A stretch of 64,000 nucleotides of DNA from Thiothrix subterranea (GCF_030930995.1 NZ_CP133217.1:1116001-1180000), one strand, 5' to 3'; positions 36,654 through 46,265 are shown, counted from the first letter of the stretch. Notes: generated from the sequence alone by a model not told the origin. Numbers and translations are program-made.

Positions 36654-36708
36654 GGCTTCGACTACGCTCAAGCTACGGATTTTCCCGTTGCCTGAGCGCA
36701 GCCGAAGG
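36654..36708. repeat. Imperfect inverted repeat between convergent genes
   Basis: GCTTCGACTACGCTCA (36655-36670) and TGAGCGCAGCCGAAGGC (36692-36708) are imperfect reverse complements, differing at two or three positions. They match the general CTTCGACTACGCTCA type of dispersed bacterial repeat and could form a terminator-like hairpin between the regulator and the aldehyde dehydrogenase. Confidence 0.55.
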
Positions 36709-36712
36709 CAAC

Positions 36713-38233
36713 TTAGAAGAAGCCCAGCGGATTGATGTCGTAGCTTACCAGCAGGTTTTTGGTCTGCTGGTAATGATCAAGCATCATCTTGTGGGTTTCG
36801 CGGCCTACGCCGGATTTCTTGTAACCACCGAAGGCTGCGTGCGCCGGATACAGATGGTAGCAGTTTGTCCACACCCGACCGGCTTGGATGCCACGACCCA
36901 TGCGGTAAGAACGGTTCATGTCACGCGTCCACACCCCTGCCCCCAGACCGAATTCGGTGTCGTTGGCAATCGCCAAGGCTTCGGCTTCGTCTTTGAAGGT
37001 GGCAACCGACACCACCGGCCCGAAGATTTCTTCCTGGAACACGCGCATATTGTTCGTGCCTTTCAGCAAGGTCGGCTGGATGTAATAGCCTTCGCAGTAC
37101 GCTGCATCCATCGTTTCGACCGCGCCGCCGGTAATCACTTCCGCGCCTTCGTCTTTGCCGATCTGGATGTAGCTGAGGATTTTGTCGTACTGCTCTTGCG
37201 AGGCTTGCGCACCGACCATGACTTCGGTATCCAGCGGGTTGCCGCGTTTGATTTGTGCGGAACGCTCGATCACCATGCCGATGAATTTTTCGTAGATGGA
37301 TTCCTGAATCAGCAGGCGTGACGGGCAGGTGCAAACCTCGCCTTGGTTGAAGAATGCCAGTACCGCGCCTTCGACCGCTTTGCTGACAAATGCATCTTCC
37401 TGATCCAGCACATCGGCGAAGAAGATATTCGGGGATTTGCCGCCGAGTTCAACGGTGGAAGGAATGATGTTTTCCGCCGCGTATTTCATAATCAGCGAGC
37501 CGACGGGGGTGGAGCCGGTGAACGCGATTTTGGCAATACGGGTGCTGGTGGCGAGTGCCTTACCTGCTTCTACGCCGAAACCGTTAACCACGTTCAGTAC
37601 GCCCGGTGGCAACAAATCCGCAATCAGTTCCATCATAATCAGGATGGAAGCAGGGGTTTGTTCGGCGGGTTTCAAGACCACGCAGTTGCCTGCTGCCAAG
37701 GCCGGAGCGAGTTTCCAGCACGCCATCAGCAGCGGGAAATTCCACGGGATGATTTGACCAACTACACCTAATGGCTCATGGAAATGGTAAGCGACGGTGT
37801 TTTCGTCGATTTCGCCCATTGTGCCTTCTTGCGCTCGCAAGCAACCTGCGAAATAGCGGAAATGGTCGGAGGAAAGCGGCACGTCAGCGTTGAGGGTTTC
37901 GCGCACGGCTTTGCCGTTGTCCCAGGTTTCCGCGACTGCCAGAATTTCCAGATTCGCGTCGATGCGATCAGCGATTTTCAGCAGGATATTGGAACGGGCG
38001 GTCACGGACGTTCTGCCCCACGCATCTTTGGCGGCGTGTGCGGCATCCAGTGCCAGTTCAATGTCTTCCGCACTGGAGCGCGGGATTTGGCAGAACGGCT
38101 TACCGTTTACAGGGGAAATATTGTCGAAGTATTCGCCGTTGACGGGGGCAACCCAAGCACCGCCAATGAAGTTTTCATAGCGTTCTTTGAAGTGGATGAC
38201 CGCGCCTTCGGTATTGGGATTTGCGTATTGCAT
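36713..38233 (-). CDS. NAD-dependent aldehyde dehydrogenase (ExaC/AcoD type)
   Basis: A protein of 506 residues, the usual length of acetaldehyde dehydrogenases. It shows the NAD-binding [26 protein letters not shown], the active-site Glu in [13 protein letters not shown], the catalytic Cys in [13 protein letters not shown] and the C-terminal [29 protein letters not shown]. Members oxidise acetaldehyde and related aldehydes to acids during ethanol or acetoin catabolism. The neighbouring convergent GAF regulator supports an alcohol- or acetoin-linked role. The ribosome-binding site is GAGAGAGG. Confidence 0.93.
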   Translation of the reverse strand: MQYANPNTEGAVIHFKERYENFIGGAWVAPVNGEYFDNISPVNGKPFCQIPRSSAEDIELALDAAHAAKDAWGRTSVTARSNILLKIADRIDANLEILAVAETWDNGKAVRETLNADVPLSSDHFRYFAGCLRAQEGTMGEIDENTVAYHFHEPLGVVGQIIPWNFPLLMACWKLAPALAAGNCVVLKPAEQTPASILIMMELIADLLPPGVLNVVNGFGVEAGKALATSTRIAKIAFTGSTPVGSLIMKYAAENIIPSTVELGGKSPNIFFADVLDQEDAFVSKAVEGAVLAFFNQGEVCTCPSRLLIQESIYEKFIGMVIERSAQIKRGNPLDTEVMVGAQASQEQYDKILSYIQIGKDEGAEVITGGAVETMDAAYCEGYYIQPTLLKGTNNMRVFQEEIFGPVVSVATFKDEAEALAIANDTEFGLGAGVWTRDMNRSYRMGRGIQAGRVWTNCYHLYPAHAAFGGYKKSGVGRETHKMMLDHYQQTKNLLVSYDINPLGFF

Positions 38234-38318
38234 GTTATGGCCTCTCTCTCATTATTTGTGATGGTAAAGGCATAACATACGCCATGAAGGTTGGAGAAAG
38301 GTTGGTTTAGCAAAAATC

Positions 38319-38346
38319 GTAGAGACGCAAGATTTTACGCCTCTAC
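38319..38346. repeat. GTAGAGACGC palindromic repeat, upstream of maeB
   Basis: A 28-bp imperfect palindrome beginning GTAGAGACGCAAGATTTT, with two mismatches between its arms. It belongs to the same family as the copies at 11755-11788 and 40785-40812. It lies about 150 bp upstream of the malic enzyme start. Confidence 0.75.
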
Positions 38347-38493
38347 ATCCCCCTCCCGACCCTTGCACAAACATTTTCCGCATTGCACAAAACTCAGGTA
38401 ATATCAAACTCACGGCGGCATCACGCCAAGGCACGCGCTCAATCGGCAGAACTCCGCTACGTTTCGATAACAGCTTTAGGACGACAGACCGCT

Positions 38494-40767
38494 ATGAAAG
38501 ACGAATTAGACCAAGCCGCACTCGATTACCACCGCTTCCCGCAACCGGGCAAACTCGAAGTCACCCCCACCAAAAACATGGCGAACCAGCGCGATTTGGC
38601 ACTGGCGTATTCCCCCGGTGTCGCGGCAGCAAGCCTTGCCATTGCTGCTGACCCCGCGTGTGCAGCGGATTACACCTCACGCGGCAATCTGGTAGCGGTC
38701 ATTTCCAACGGCACGGCGGTGCTGGGCTTGGGTTCGATCGGCGCACTCGCCTCCAAACCCGTGATGGAAGGCAAGGCGGTATTGTTCAAGAAATTTGCGG
38801 GCGTAAATGCCTTCGACATTGAAATGGACACGCTCGATGTTGACCGTTTGGTGGATGCGATTAGCCTGCTCGAACCGACATTCGGCGGCATTAACCTCGA
38901 AGATATTAAAGCCCCGGAATGTTTTGAGGTGGAAAAACGCCTTAAAGCGATGATGAAAATTCCGGTGTTCCACGACGACCAGCACGGCACGGCGATTTGC
39001 GTGGCAGCGGCAATCCGTAACGGTTTGCGCGTCGCAGGCAAGAATATCGAAGACGTGAAGTTGGTGTGTTCCGGTGCAGGTGCGGCGGCGATTGCCTGCA
39101 TGAATTTGCTGGTCGAAATGGGTTTAAAGAAAGAGAATATCGTCGTCAACGACCGCTTCGGCATTATCTACAAAGGTCGGGTCGAAGAAATGAACCCGTA
39201 CAACGCGGCTTACGCCATCGACACCGACGCACGCACGTTGGATGATGTGATGGACGGGGTGGACATTTTCCTCGGTTTATCCGCGCCGCGCGTGCTGAAA
39301 CAGCACCACGTTAAGGTGATGGCGGAAAACCCCCTCATCCTCGCGCTGGCGAATCCTGAGCCAGAAATTCGCCCCGAATTGATTTACGAGGTGCGTTCCG
39401 ACGCGATTGTGGCGACCGGACGCAGCGATTACCCGAATCAGGTGAACAATGTGCTGTGTTTCCCGTTCCTGTTCCGGGGCGCGTTGGATGTGGGCGCAAC
39501 CGAAATCAACGAAGCGATGAAAATTGCGGTGGTCGAAGCGATTGGCGATTTGGCGATGCGCGAAGCTTCCGATGCTGTGGTGTCTGCGTATGGCGGGGCG
39601 GAATTCCACTTCGGGCGTGAATACCTGATTCCTAAGCCATTCGACCCGCGTTTGATGACCATCATCCCGCCGCGTGTTGCCAGAGCAGCGATGGAAACCG
39701 GCGTGGCGACGCGCCCGATTACCGATTTCGAGGCGTATGAACGCCAACTGGAAAGTTTCGTGTTCCGCTCCGGCATGACCATGAAACCCGTTTTCGAGAA
39801 AGCCAAACGCAACCCGCAGCGCATTGTGTTTGCGGAAGGCGAATCCCAGCGCGTGATCAATGCGGCGCAGCAATTGGTGGATGATGGCATTTGCAAACCG
39901 ATCCTGCTCGGTAATCCTGAACTGATTCAGCGCAATATTGAAGCCTACGATTTGCGCCTGAAAATCGGTGAAAACATTACGGTGGTTGACCCGCGCAATA
40001 ATCCCGATTACGAACGCCATGTGGAAGAACATTACGCGGTGATGTGCCGCAAGGGTGTAACGCCAATGTATAGCCGCCGGGTGATGACGGCGCGTACCAC
40101 GCAGATTGCGGCGGTGATGGTACGTTGTGGCGATGCGGATGCGATGATTTGCGGGGTGGAAGGCAACTTCATTTCGCATCTGCATTACGTGCGCGACATG
40201 ATTGGGGCGCGTCCCGGTTTGACGGATGTGGCGGCTGTCACCATGCTGATTCTGAAGCAGGGGACGTATTTCCTCACCGATACGCACGTCAGCGAAGATC
40301 CCACGGCGGAACAGCTTGCGGACAATACGGCACTGGCAGCGGAACTGGTGGCAGGCTTTGGGTTTGAACCGAAAGCGGCGTTGCTGTCGCATTCCAACTT
40401 CGGTAGTCGCATGAATGTGCATTCCGACAAGCTGCGCAAGACTTTGGCAATTTTGCGCGAGAAACACCCGGATTTGCTGGTGGAAGGTGAAATGCACGCC
40501 GATGCCGCGTTGTCGCAAGACGTGCGTGACCGTTTGTTCAAAGGCGCAGCGTTTGAGGGTGAGGCGAATTTGCTGGTGTGCCCGGATTTGAATTCGGCGA
40601 ATATTGCTTACAACATGACCAAGATGCTGGCGGATGGGCTACCCGTGGGGCCGATGCTGGTGGGTGCTAATTACCCCGTGCATATCCTTACCGAAAGCAC
40701 CACGGTGCGTGGAATTGTGAACATGGCAGCGTTCGCGGGCGTGGAGGCCATGAACCGCAAAGCATAA
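38494..40767 (+). CDS. maeB: NADP-dependent malic enzyme with phosphotransacetylase-like domain
   Basis: About 757 residues from the ATG at 38494, the family's usual length; an upstream TTG would add an atypical leader. The domains are malic N-terminal (KNMANQRDLALAYSPGVAAAS), NAD(P)-binding (VFHDDQHGTAICVAAAIRNGL, LVCSGAGAAAIACMNLL) and a C-terminal phosphotransacetylase-like regulatory domain (~430-750, RIVFAEGESQRVINAAQQLVDDG). It decarboxylates malate to pyruvate and makes NADPH, complementing TRAP-mediated C4-dicarboxylate uptake. The Pta-like domain senses acetyl-CoA in related enzymes. Confidence 0.95.
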   Translation: MKDELDQAALDYHRFPQPGKLEVTPTKNMANQRDLALAYSPGVAAASLAIAADPACAADYTSRGNLVAVISNGTAVLGLGSIGALASKPVMEGKAVLFKKFAGVNAFDIEMDTLDVDRLVDAISLLEPTFGGINLEDIKAPECFEVEKRLKAMMKIPVFHDDQHGTAICVAAAIRNGLRVAGKNIEDVKLVCSGAGAAAIACMNLLVEMGLKKENIVVNDRFGIIYKGRVEEMNPYNAAYAIDTDARTLDDVMDGVDIFLGLSAPRVLKQHHVKVMAENPLILALANPEPEIRPELIYEVRSDAIVATGRSDYPNQVNNVLCFPFLFRGALDVGATEINEAMKIAVVEAIGDLAMREASDAVVSAYGGAEFHFGREYLIPKPFDPRLMTIIPPRVARAAMETGVATRPITDFEAYERQLESFVFRSGMTMKPVFEKAKRNPQRIVFAEGESQRVINAAQQLVDDGICKPILLGNPELIQRNIEAYDLRLKIGENITVVDPRNNPDYERHVEEHYAVMCRKGVTPMYSRRVMTARTTQIAAVMVRCGDADAMICGVEGNFISHLHYVRDMIGARPGLTDVAAVTMLILKQGTYFLTDTHVSEDPTAEQLADNTALAAELVAGFGFEPKAALLSHSNFGSRMNVHSDKLRKTLAILREKHPDLLVEGEMHADAALSQDVRDRLFKGAAFEGEANLLVCPDLNSANIAYNMTKMLADGLPVGPMLVGANYPVHILTESTTVRGIVNMAAFAGVEAMNRKA

Positions 40768-40784
40768 GGTTTGACAACGCCACC

Positions 40785-40812
40785 GTAGAGACGCAAGATT
40801 TTGCGTCTCTAC
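40785..40812. repeat. GTAGAGACGC palindromic repeat, downstream of maeB
   Basis: A 28-bp near-perfect palindrome, GTAGAGACGCAAG followed by its complement, 18 bp after the maeB stop. The position fits a terminator-like role. It is the third copy of the family in this window. Confidence 0.8.
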
Positions 40813-40839
40813 CCACCCCTAATTCAACAAGGAATCGTT

Positions 40840-41103
40840 ATGAAAATGCTTGCAATATTGGCATTTTGCCTCGGAACGTTGTGTGCTTGCACGCCGCCTG
40901 CGGGGAGTGAACAAGCCATGATCCGTGCGACGGTAGCTGGCACAACCGCACAGCCCGATCCCGTCGAAATGCAGATTCGTGTTCTGGAAAAAGCAGGCAA
41001 ACTCAAGGTGTTGGCAGTGCGTGAATCGTTCCCGCCGCAATTTGAACTCGAAGGTTCGGCGCAAGCGCTTGCGGAGGTCAGAGCGTTGGAGCAACCGCGT
41101 TAA
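40840..41103 (+). CDS. Small predicted lipoprotein
   Basis: A protein of 87 residues from the ATG at 40840, with AAGGA upstream. The signal peptide and lipobox are MLAILAFCLGTLCAC. The mature part is short and mixed (VAGTTAQPDPVEMQIRVLEKAGKLKVLAVRESFPPQFELEG), reading like a single small alpha/beta domain. The family is not recognised. It follows maeB by 72 bp, past the palindromic repeat, and is convergent with the small pilin-like gene. Confidence 0.65.
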   Translation: MKMLAILAFCLGTLCACTPPAGSEQAMIRATVAGTTAQPDPVEMQIRVLEKAGKLKVLAVRESFPPQFELEGSAQALAEVRALEQPR

Positions 41104-41111
41104 GCAACGGA

Positions 41112-41426
41112 TTAGGGAGTTGCCACCACGAAACCGCCGTCTTGACTGCGCACCACGACGCTGGCGTGGGTGTTGCCTGACAGTGGCAACATATTGGCGG
41201 TGTTGAGATTGTCGTTGACCAGCAAGATATTGCCATTGTTGCTGCTAACGTCCAAGTGATTGCCGCGCAGGTTGACGGTTAGCACTTCTTGCACCTTGAT
41301 GGTGAAGTGGACATGGACGGGCTGATTAAGTGTGGCTTCCGCGCTGGCGTATTCGCTTGTGAAAGTAGCACTCAGGGCGAGTAACAGTGCGGCAGACGTT
41401 AAGCCGAGGTGGGCGAGGTGATTCAT
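41112..41426 (-). CDS. Small exported fimbrial-subunit-like protein
   Basis: About 104 residues from the ATG at 41426, with a signal peptide (LGLTSAALLLALSATFTSEYASA). The mature part (VHVHFTIKVQEVLTVNLRGNHLDVSSNNGNILLVNDNLNTANMLP) resembles the start of the subunit encoded at 43591-44247 (KFTINVPEILILRIGDWG), so it is probably a paralogous short subunit. It is the last gene of the minus-strand fimbria-like cluster, about 110 bp downstream of the previous subunit gene. Confidence 0.65.
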   Translation of the reverse strand: MNHLAHLGLTSAALLLALSATFTSEYASAEATLNQPVHVHFTIKVQEVLTVNLRGNHLDVSSNNGNILLVNDNLNTANMLPLSGNTHASVVVRSQDGGFVVATP

Positions 41427-41538
41427 GACAATACTCCTCAAGTGCGCTTCTGTGTTCAGAAAGCATTAAGGATAGTCTACGCCCATTCATAACGTTAATA
41501 TTGATATTTAGCAATAATTAAACGAATCAATGGCAGTC

Positions 41539-42138
41539 TTACAGACAGCTTGCCTGATACGTCACGGTGCCTTGATACGTACCCGCTGCGGGCAAAGCGC
41601 TGTTGGTGTAGGTGTATTGCCAAACCGCCTTGCGATCTGTTACCGAGCCATAACTGCTGGTGCTGACCAGACTTTCCGCGTTTGTTGCATTGCGCAAAGT
41701 AGGGGCAGGCAAGCCGCTATCCGAGGTGCTGGTTTGCAACGTTTCATAAGGAATGAATTGCCCTTGACCATTGGCAAGCCCGTTGTTGTCGGTCACGCTG
41801 TAAGCAATTTTTACCTGCCCGCAATTGGCGCGTACCGCCACATTCACCCCGTTACTCACATCGCTGCCGGTAATGCTGCTGGGGGCAAGCCCACTTTCGC
41901 CTGCCGGTGGGATTGCCCCTGTGTATGCCCCTGACGACAGATTAGTACTAACGTTGTAAGTAAGCTCTGCGGTTTGATTCGCATTGCCGACCTGTAAAAA
42001 CAGGAACGCGGGAACGGTAAGTTTTACTTTTACGGGCAATTCAGCGGTGGAGTTATCTTCACAATCAACCCGAACCGCATCCGCACTCATCGGAATCAGC
42101 ATAGTCAAGAGTATCAAGTAAGCAGTGTAGCGTGTCAT
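41539..42138 (-). CDS. Predicted fimbrial subunit C
   Basis: A protein of 199 residues with a signal peptide (MTRYTAYLILLTMLIPMSADAVRVDC). It is Thr/Ser/Asn-rich and beta-rich, and ends with a pilin-like donor-strand pattern (AGTYQGTVTYQASC). Cysteines sit near each end and in NCGQVKIAYSV. The segment LPVKVKLTVPAFLFLQVGNANQTAEL resembles the VPEILILRIG block of the other subunits. Its start overlaps the previous gene by 4 bp. A surface fibre subunit is inferred from context. Confidence 0.7.
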   Translation of the reverse strand: MTRYTAYLILLTMLIPMSADAVRVDCEDNSTAELPVKVKLTVPAFLFLQVGNANQTAELTYNVSTNLSSGAYTGAIPPAGESGLAPSSITGSDVSNGVNVAVRANCGQVKIAYSVTDNNGLANGQGQFIPYETLQTSTSDSGLPAPTLRNATNAESLVSTSSYGSVTDRKAVWQYTYTNSALPAAGTYQGTVTYQASCL

Positions 42139-42716
42139 TGTGGGGTTCCCCGTGTGCGGAATTCGCCGGTATATGTGCCTGCTGGGTAAACGGTGTCATT
42201 TAAAAAATCGAATTGCAGGTTGAAAATCGAATCGTCTTTGGGGTTGGCAGTGATCCATGTTTGTGAGCCGTTATTGAATTGCCCATCGGCTGGCACGCTG
42301 CCTTTGGTTTCATTGGTGGGGTTTTCTTGCCAGCCAATTTTGCTAAACGGAATCGTCACACTGCTGCTACACGTGGTGCAAGTGAGGGGCGTGGCAGAGT
42401 TCGCAGACATCACGACACGTTTAGTCGTTTTATTGCTGACACTGAGGCGGAAGCGTACATGGTTTGCCAAGGTGTTGTTATTGCCACGGTTGTTGACGGT
42501 GCTGGAGACAACCCGCCCACCTGTGCCAAGGCTATTGCCGGGGAGGTCAAACACAATTTCGGGAATGGGTTGGTTAATAGCACCATTCACGAGGTAGTAA
42601 TCGGCTTTGCCGTTATCGGCGTTGTCAGGCCAGCATTGCGCCCACGCGCTGGGCAGGGGGAGCAGGGCAAGGAGTACCGCGACGGCGCGGTGGTGATGGC
42701 TGGGTAAATAGGGCAT
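42135..42716 (-). CDS. Predicted fimbrial subunit B
   Basis: About 193 residues from the ATG at 42716, with AGGAT upstream; a GTG at 42731 overlapping the chaperone stop is the alternative. The signal peptide is HHRAVAVLLALLPLPSAWAQ. The mature protein is beta-rich with paired cysteines (PLTCTTCSSSV) and a terminal strand AGTYTGEFRTRGTPQ. The family is not recognised beyond a general pilin or spore-coat-U-like appearance. Its end overlaps the next subunit gene by 4 bp. Confidence 0.7.
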   Translation of the reverse strand: MPYLPSHHHRAVAVLLALLPLPSAWAQCWPDNADNGKADYYLVNGAINQPIPEIVFDLPGNSLGTGGRVVSSTVNNRGNNNTLANHVRFRLSVSNKTTKRVVMSANSATPLTCTTCSSSVTIPFSKIGWQENPTNETKGSVPADGQFNNGSQTWITANPKDDSIFNLQFDFLNDTVYPAGTYTGEFRTRGTPQ

Positions 42717-42727
42717 TGCCGAGATCC

Positions 42728-43513
42728 TCACAGTTGTTGGTCAATCGCAAACGCGCCTTTTTCCCAGTAAAGCTGACCTTTGAGCGTGACGGGGTATTTG
42801 ATCGTTTTCGGGTCAAGGTGTTTTTCGCCAAGGTGCGGGGTGAGCGGGAGTGAACGGGTTTCGCCCGCCATAATCGGAGTGCTGGACACCGAAAAGTCGA
42901 TGGCTTTGCCGCTGCTGTCTGTGCCTGCGAGTACGCCTTGCAGACGACCGTGCGCCGTGCCGCTATTGCTGACTTTGAGGGTGGGGGTTTTGCCGGACAT
43001 TTGCAGGTTGGCAACCGTGAGGGCGGGTTCTGCGCCGCCGATAGCCAAATACACGATGACGGCTAAACGCCCGTTGACCGGCAGGTTGATATTGTCGGCA
43101 ATTTGGTTGGGGGCGGGGGTCGTGCCTTCGACCATGAGGGCAAAGCGGCATTCTTGCGCAGGCGTGCCAGCGGGAACATCGACTTCAAAACGCATCGGGC
43201 GTTTGTCGCCACGGTTGACGGTAACTTTGTGGCGTTCGAGTTTGACCCATTCGCGGCAACTGTTGGGGAGGAGTTCGTCGTGAAAGCTAAGTTTTTCACC
43301 GGTGAGTTGCCAGTCGTTGGTTTTGACGGTGTATTGTTCGTTGGCATTGCCGACGTTATAAATTTCCAGCACTTGCGATACTTTTTGCCCCGCTGTGGCG
43401 GAAAGTTCATAGCGTGGCGGGCTGGCAGCCGCCGAAAAGCCGCTGGCAGATGCTGCTTGTATTAGACCGATACCGAGTAAGCCGATATACAGTTTTGCGA
43501 GTGTTGTTGCCAT
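42728..43513 (-). CDS. PapD-like periplasmic fimbrial chaperone
   Basis: About 261 residues with a signal peptide (LAKLYIGLLGIGLIQAASAS). It is a two-domain beta sandwich with the chaperone pattern SPPRYELSATAGQKVSQVLEIYNVGNANEQYTVKTNDWQL and later RFALMVEGTTPAP. The second domain has the repeated LKVSNSGTAHGRLQGVL. It probably caps and delivers the subunits encoded around it. It differs from classical FimC/PapD in length and lacks an obvious pair of subunit-anchoring basic residues that I can assign. The ATG at 43513 is used. Confidence 0.75.
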   Translation of the reverse strand: MATTLAKLYIGLLGIGLIQAASASGFSAAASPPRYELSATAGQKVSQVLEIYNVGNANEQYTVKTNDWQLTGEKLSFHDELLPNSCREWVKLERHKVTVNRGDKRPMRFEVDVPAGTPAQECRFALMVEGTTPAPNQIADNINLPVNGRLAVIVYLAIGGAEPALTVANLQMSGKTPTLKVSNSGTAHGRLQGVLAGTDSSGKAIDFSVSSTPIMAGETRSLPLTPHLGEKHLDPKTIKYPVTLKGQLYWEKGAFAIDQQL

Positions 43514-43590
43514 ATTATTGCCCCGTAGATCTACTGGTACGACTGACAATGAAAATACGCTCATTGCCAGTCAGATACTTGCGTTAAGAA

Positions 43591-44247
43591 TTATAGCGAT
43601 GCCAGTGTGTAAGTGACGCTGGCATCGTATTTACCGGCTGCTGGCGTTGTTGTTGGCTGATATTTATACGTCCAAGTGTCAGTGGCTTTCGCGATTCCGG
43701 CGACGGCAGTCAAATCGACTGCATTGCCCACAGCAAAGGTATTTAAATTGGCAGGGTCTATTGGTGTCGAGCTTCCGCCGCTAGTTGCCTCAATCTCTGA
43801 TAGAGATGGTTTTGCGAAACCAGTAGCAACCGGATCAAAATCATTAATAGCACTGATGCTGAGTTTTGCCTTGCCCGTGTTACTGAAAACAGCTACTTGT
43901 AAAGTGCCATCTGTTGTGGCTGTTTGCTCTGGGATACTGCTAGTTAAGCTGTCCCAATCCGCTTGTGTTGCATTTCCCCCAGCGTAACTAGGTGACGCAC
44001 CTGATAATGAGGCATGACCACCGAAAGCATAATTCCAAATGGGGTTGTTTTCTGTCGCACCCCAATCACCTATACGTAAAATCAGGATTTCAGGGACGTT
44101 GATGGTGAATTTGACGTTAGCATTAACTGGGCTTGGTGCTGTTCCGCCTGGTGCTGAGAAAGACATATTGGCTTCGCCGAAGGCAGTGCCGGTTAAGGCG
44201 AGCAATAACGTGCTGGAAGCCAGCAGGCTAGGTTTTAGTAATTTCAT
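43591..44247 (-). CDS. Predicted fimbrial major subunit A
   Basis: About 218 residues from the ATG at 44247 with a signal peptide (KLLKPSLLASSTLLLALTGTAFGEA). The mature sequence opens MSFSAPGGTAPSPVNANVKFTINVPEILILRIGDWGATENNP and ends PAAGKYDASVTYTLASL, a typical donor-strand terminus. It has no cysteines. It is placed directly after the usher-like gene and before the chaperone gene, as expected for a major subunit. The family is not confidently recognised. Confidence 0.72.
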   Translation of the reverse strand: MKLLKPSLLASSTLLLALTGTAFGEANMSFSAPGGTAPSPVNANVKFTINVPEILILRIGDWGATENNPIWNYAFGGHASLSGASPSYAGGNATQADWDSLTSSIPEQTATTDGTLQVAVFSNTGKAKLSISAINDFDPVATGFAKPSLSEIEATSGGSSTPIDPANLNTFAVGNAVDLTAVAGIAKATDTWTYKYQPTTTPAAGKYDASVTYTLASL

Positions 44248-44297
44248 TTTTATTACGCTCTTACTGTTATTATTGATTGAGAAGGTTGGGGATTGGG

Positions 44298-46265
44298 TCA
44301 TTGATCCGTCACCTTTGCCAGTGGTATGGCGAGGGTGCTGGTGTCCCGCAATCCGACGGTTACTTTGGTATTGAAATCGGTGGAAAGTTCCCACGGTAAC
44401 GGGATGCTACTAAACGCTACCTCTAGCGCGTGCGCGCCGGTTGCCACTTGGGGAAACACGAACTCGCCGTTTTGGTCGGTTGTTACCGGAGTACGCCCAT
44501 CCAATACCAATTCAATGTTAGCAGCTTTCTTTTCTAGGGGCTGCTGCCGTCCGTCATTATTTTCGTCGAAAAATACCACGCCGCGAATACTGCCACTGCG
44601 CACATCACGCCGCCCTAACGGTTTGCCCCAGCCGTCTTGATAATTCAGCGCCACGGATATGCCTTGATCACGGCTGCCTTCGGTGTCGTGTGTTTGTTCA
44701 ATGCTGGCTTCGAGATTTAGTTTGTTATTCAGTTGCTTGCGGGAAAAAATGCGGTAGTTTTGATGCGTGCCAAGGTCATCATCAGACGGGCTGGCTTTGC
44801 TTAGGGTGAGGTTTGCGCCTACATTGTCACCATTGCTGAGGTGATGTTGCCAGTCTAGCCCTGTTTGATAAATATTACGGTTTTCGGCTTCGTCTTGTTC
44901 ATTGCGGGCGTTTATTTGCCATGACAGTTCGTTAGCTGCGGGTAGCAACCAGTGATGTGAATAATCCAGTTCACGGGTTTGGGTGGTGGCATCGGGTTCT
45001 TGGTCGTGGCTGACGCGCAGTTGCAAGCGGCTGTCTTGCCCGCTGCTCCAAGTGCGTGACACGAATACACTGCCTTGGGTTTGTTGACGGGCATCAGCCG
45101 CTTGCGTTTGGGTGTGGCTCAGTTGCCCGCCGGTGCGCGTGGTGCGGTCGTATTGGTAATTGAGGCTTTGGTTAAGGCGTAATTCTTGGGTGTCATGGGT
45201 TTCGGCATCGGCTTGGCGTTGTTGCCATTCAATGCTGGAATGCGTGTCGTAGCGCGGGTGGGTGTAGCCCATGCGCCAGTAAGCGCCTTGAGTATTATCG
45301 GCTACGTCATCGCCCATCCACGTCAGACCGTCGCCGAGTGCGTAAGCGCCTGCTTGGTGGCGAAAGCGGTCTTGCTGGTATTCGGTGTCGATCCACGCGC
45401 CGCTACCGGCTTCGTTGGTGAGGATTTGCGCTTTGGTTTGCAGGCTGCCGGATGCGTTGGTGTGTTGCACAGCAAGGGTGGCTTCGTGGTGTTGTTGCGC
45501 GTCTTCGCCTTGCGCTTGCCAGCCTTGTGCGCCGACGACCCATTGTGCGTTGAGGCTGCGGGTGACGCTCAGACCCGTTACCGCTTGTTCGGTGGTGGCT
45601 ATATCGCCGTTGTCGAGCACTTCACCTTTCGTGCCGTGCATGAGGCGTACTTCGGTTTTGCCATCGCTGAGGCGGCTGCTGCTGCCAAGGTAGGTGCGTG
45701 AAGGTAAGCTTAGGTTATTGGATTGGCTGATTAAACTGTTTTGGGCAGAACGTACTACCCCGACCGTGTTATCCATTTGCCACTCATCATTCAGCAGCCA
45801 ATCGTTTTGGTAGAGCGTCGCGGTGATTTCTTGAGTTTCCGGCGCGGCTTCATCAGGGATGGTGGCGTGTTGCTGGGTAACTTGGGTATCGAGTGTGAAC
45901 GTACCGTAGTCGTGGGTTTGCCGTGAAGCATCCAGATTCAATGCTTGCCGGGTTTGCGTGTTGCCCGCGTCGGTGCGGGTATGGCGAGTGTCTATTCCGA
46001 TATTCAAGGTGCGGTAGCCGGATGCGGATTCTTCGGCAAGTGTTGTGTCAGCAGTGGAAGAGGGGGGCGCGTCTTCCGCCGTGTTGCTGTCAATCAGGTT
46101 GTCAATATAGACGGGGGGGCGTTGAATAAGCGTTGCCTGTTGTTGTGCCAATTGTTCCAGCGTGAGCGCGGTGATGCCTGTTGCGGCGAATGTCTCGCTG
46201 GCATACAACGTCGCCATGCTGATTTGAAGCCCTATTATCAGTGCTTTGCGCTGTGTCGAAATCAT
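44298..46265 (-). CDS. Usher-like outer membrane barrel with C-terminal SdrD_B-like domain
   Basis: A protein of 655 residues with a signal peptide (ALIIGLQISMATLYASETFAATG). A long middle region (~85-560) consists of alternating beta-strands with many aromatic/Gln pairs, as in a large outer membrane barrel. The C-terminal ~90 residues (SGSIRGVVFFDENNDGRQQPLEKKAANIELVLDGR) form an SdrD_B/carboxypeptidase-regulatory-like Ig domain. The length is below that of FimD-type ushers, and no PapC N-terminal or plug signature was found. It heads the operon for chaperone and subunits, so it is the likely export pore. Confidence 0.7.
   Translation of the reverse strand: MISTQRKALIIGLQISMATLYASETFAATGITALTLEQLAQQQATLIQRPPVYIDNLIDSNTAEDAPPSSTADTTLAEESASGYRTLNIGIDTRHTRTDAGNTQTRQALNLDASRQTHDYGTFTLDTQVTQQHATIPDEAAPETQEITATLYQNDWLLNDEWQMDNTVGVVRSAQNSLISQSNNLSLPSRTYLGSSSRLSDGKTEVRLMHGTKGEVLDNGDIATTEQAVTGLSVTRSLNAQWVVGAQGWQAQGEDAQQHHEATLAVQHTNASGSLQTKAQILTNEAGSGAWIDTEYQQDRFRHQAGAYALGDGLTWMGDDVADNTQGAYWRMGYTHPRYDTHSSIEWQQRQADAETHDTQELRLNQSLNYQYDRTTRTGGQLSHTQTQAADARQQTQGSVFVSRTWSSGQDSRLQLRVSHDQEPDATTQTRELDYSHHWLLPAANELSWQINARNEQDEAENRNIYQTGLDWQHHLSNGDNVGANLTLSKASPSDDDLGTHQNYRIFSRKQLNNKLNLEASIEQTHDTEGSRDQGISVALNYQDGWGKPLGRRDVRSGSIRGVVFFDENNDGRQQPLEKKAANIELVLDGRTPVTTDQNGEFVFPQVATGAHALEVAFSSIPLPWELSTDFNTKVTVGLRDTSTLAIPLAKVTDQ

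Noticed and set aside
36654..36708. Intrinsic terminator
   Set aside because: The hairpin is imperfect and not followed by a T-run, so it was kept only as a repeat.
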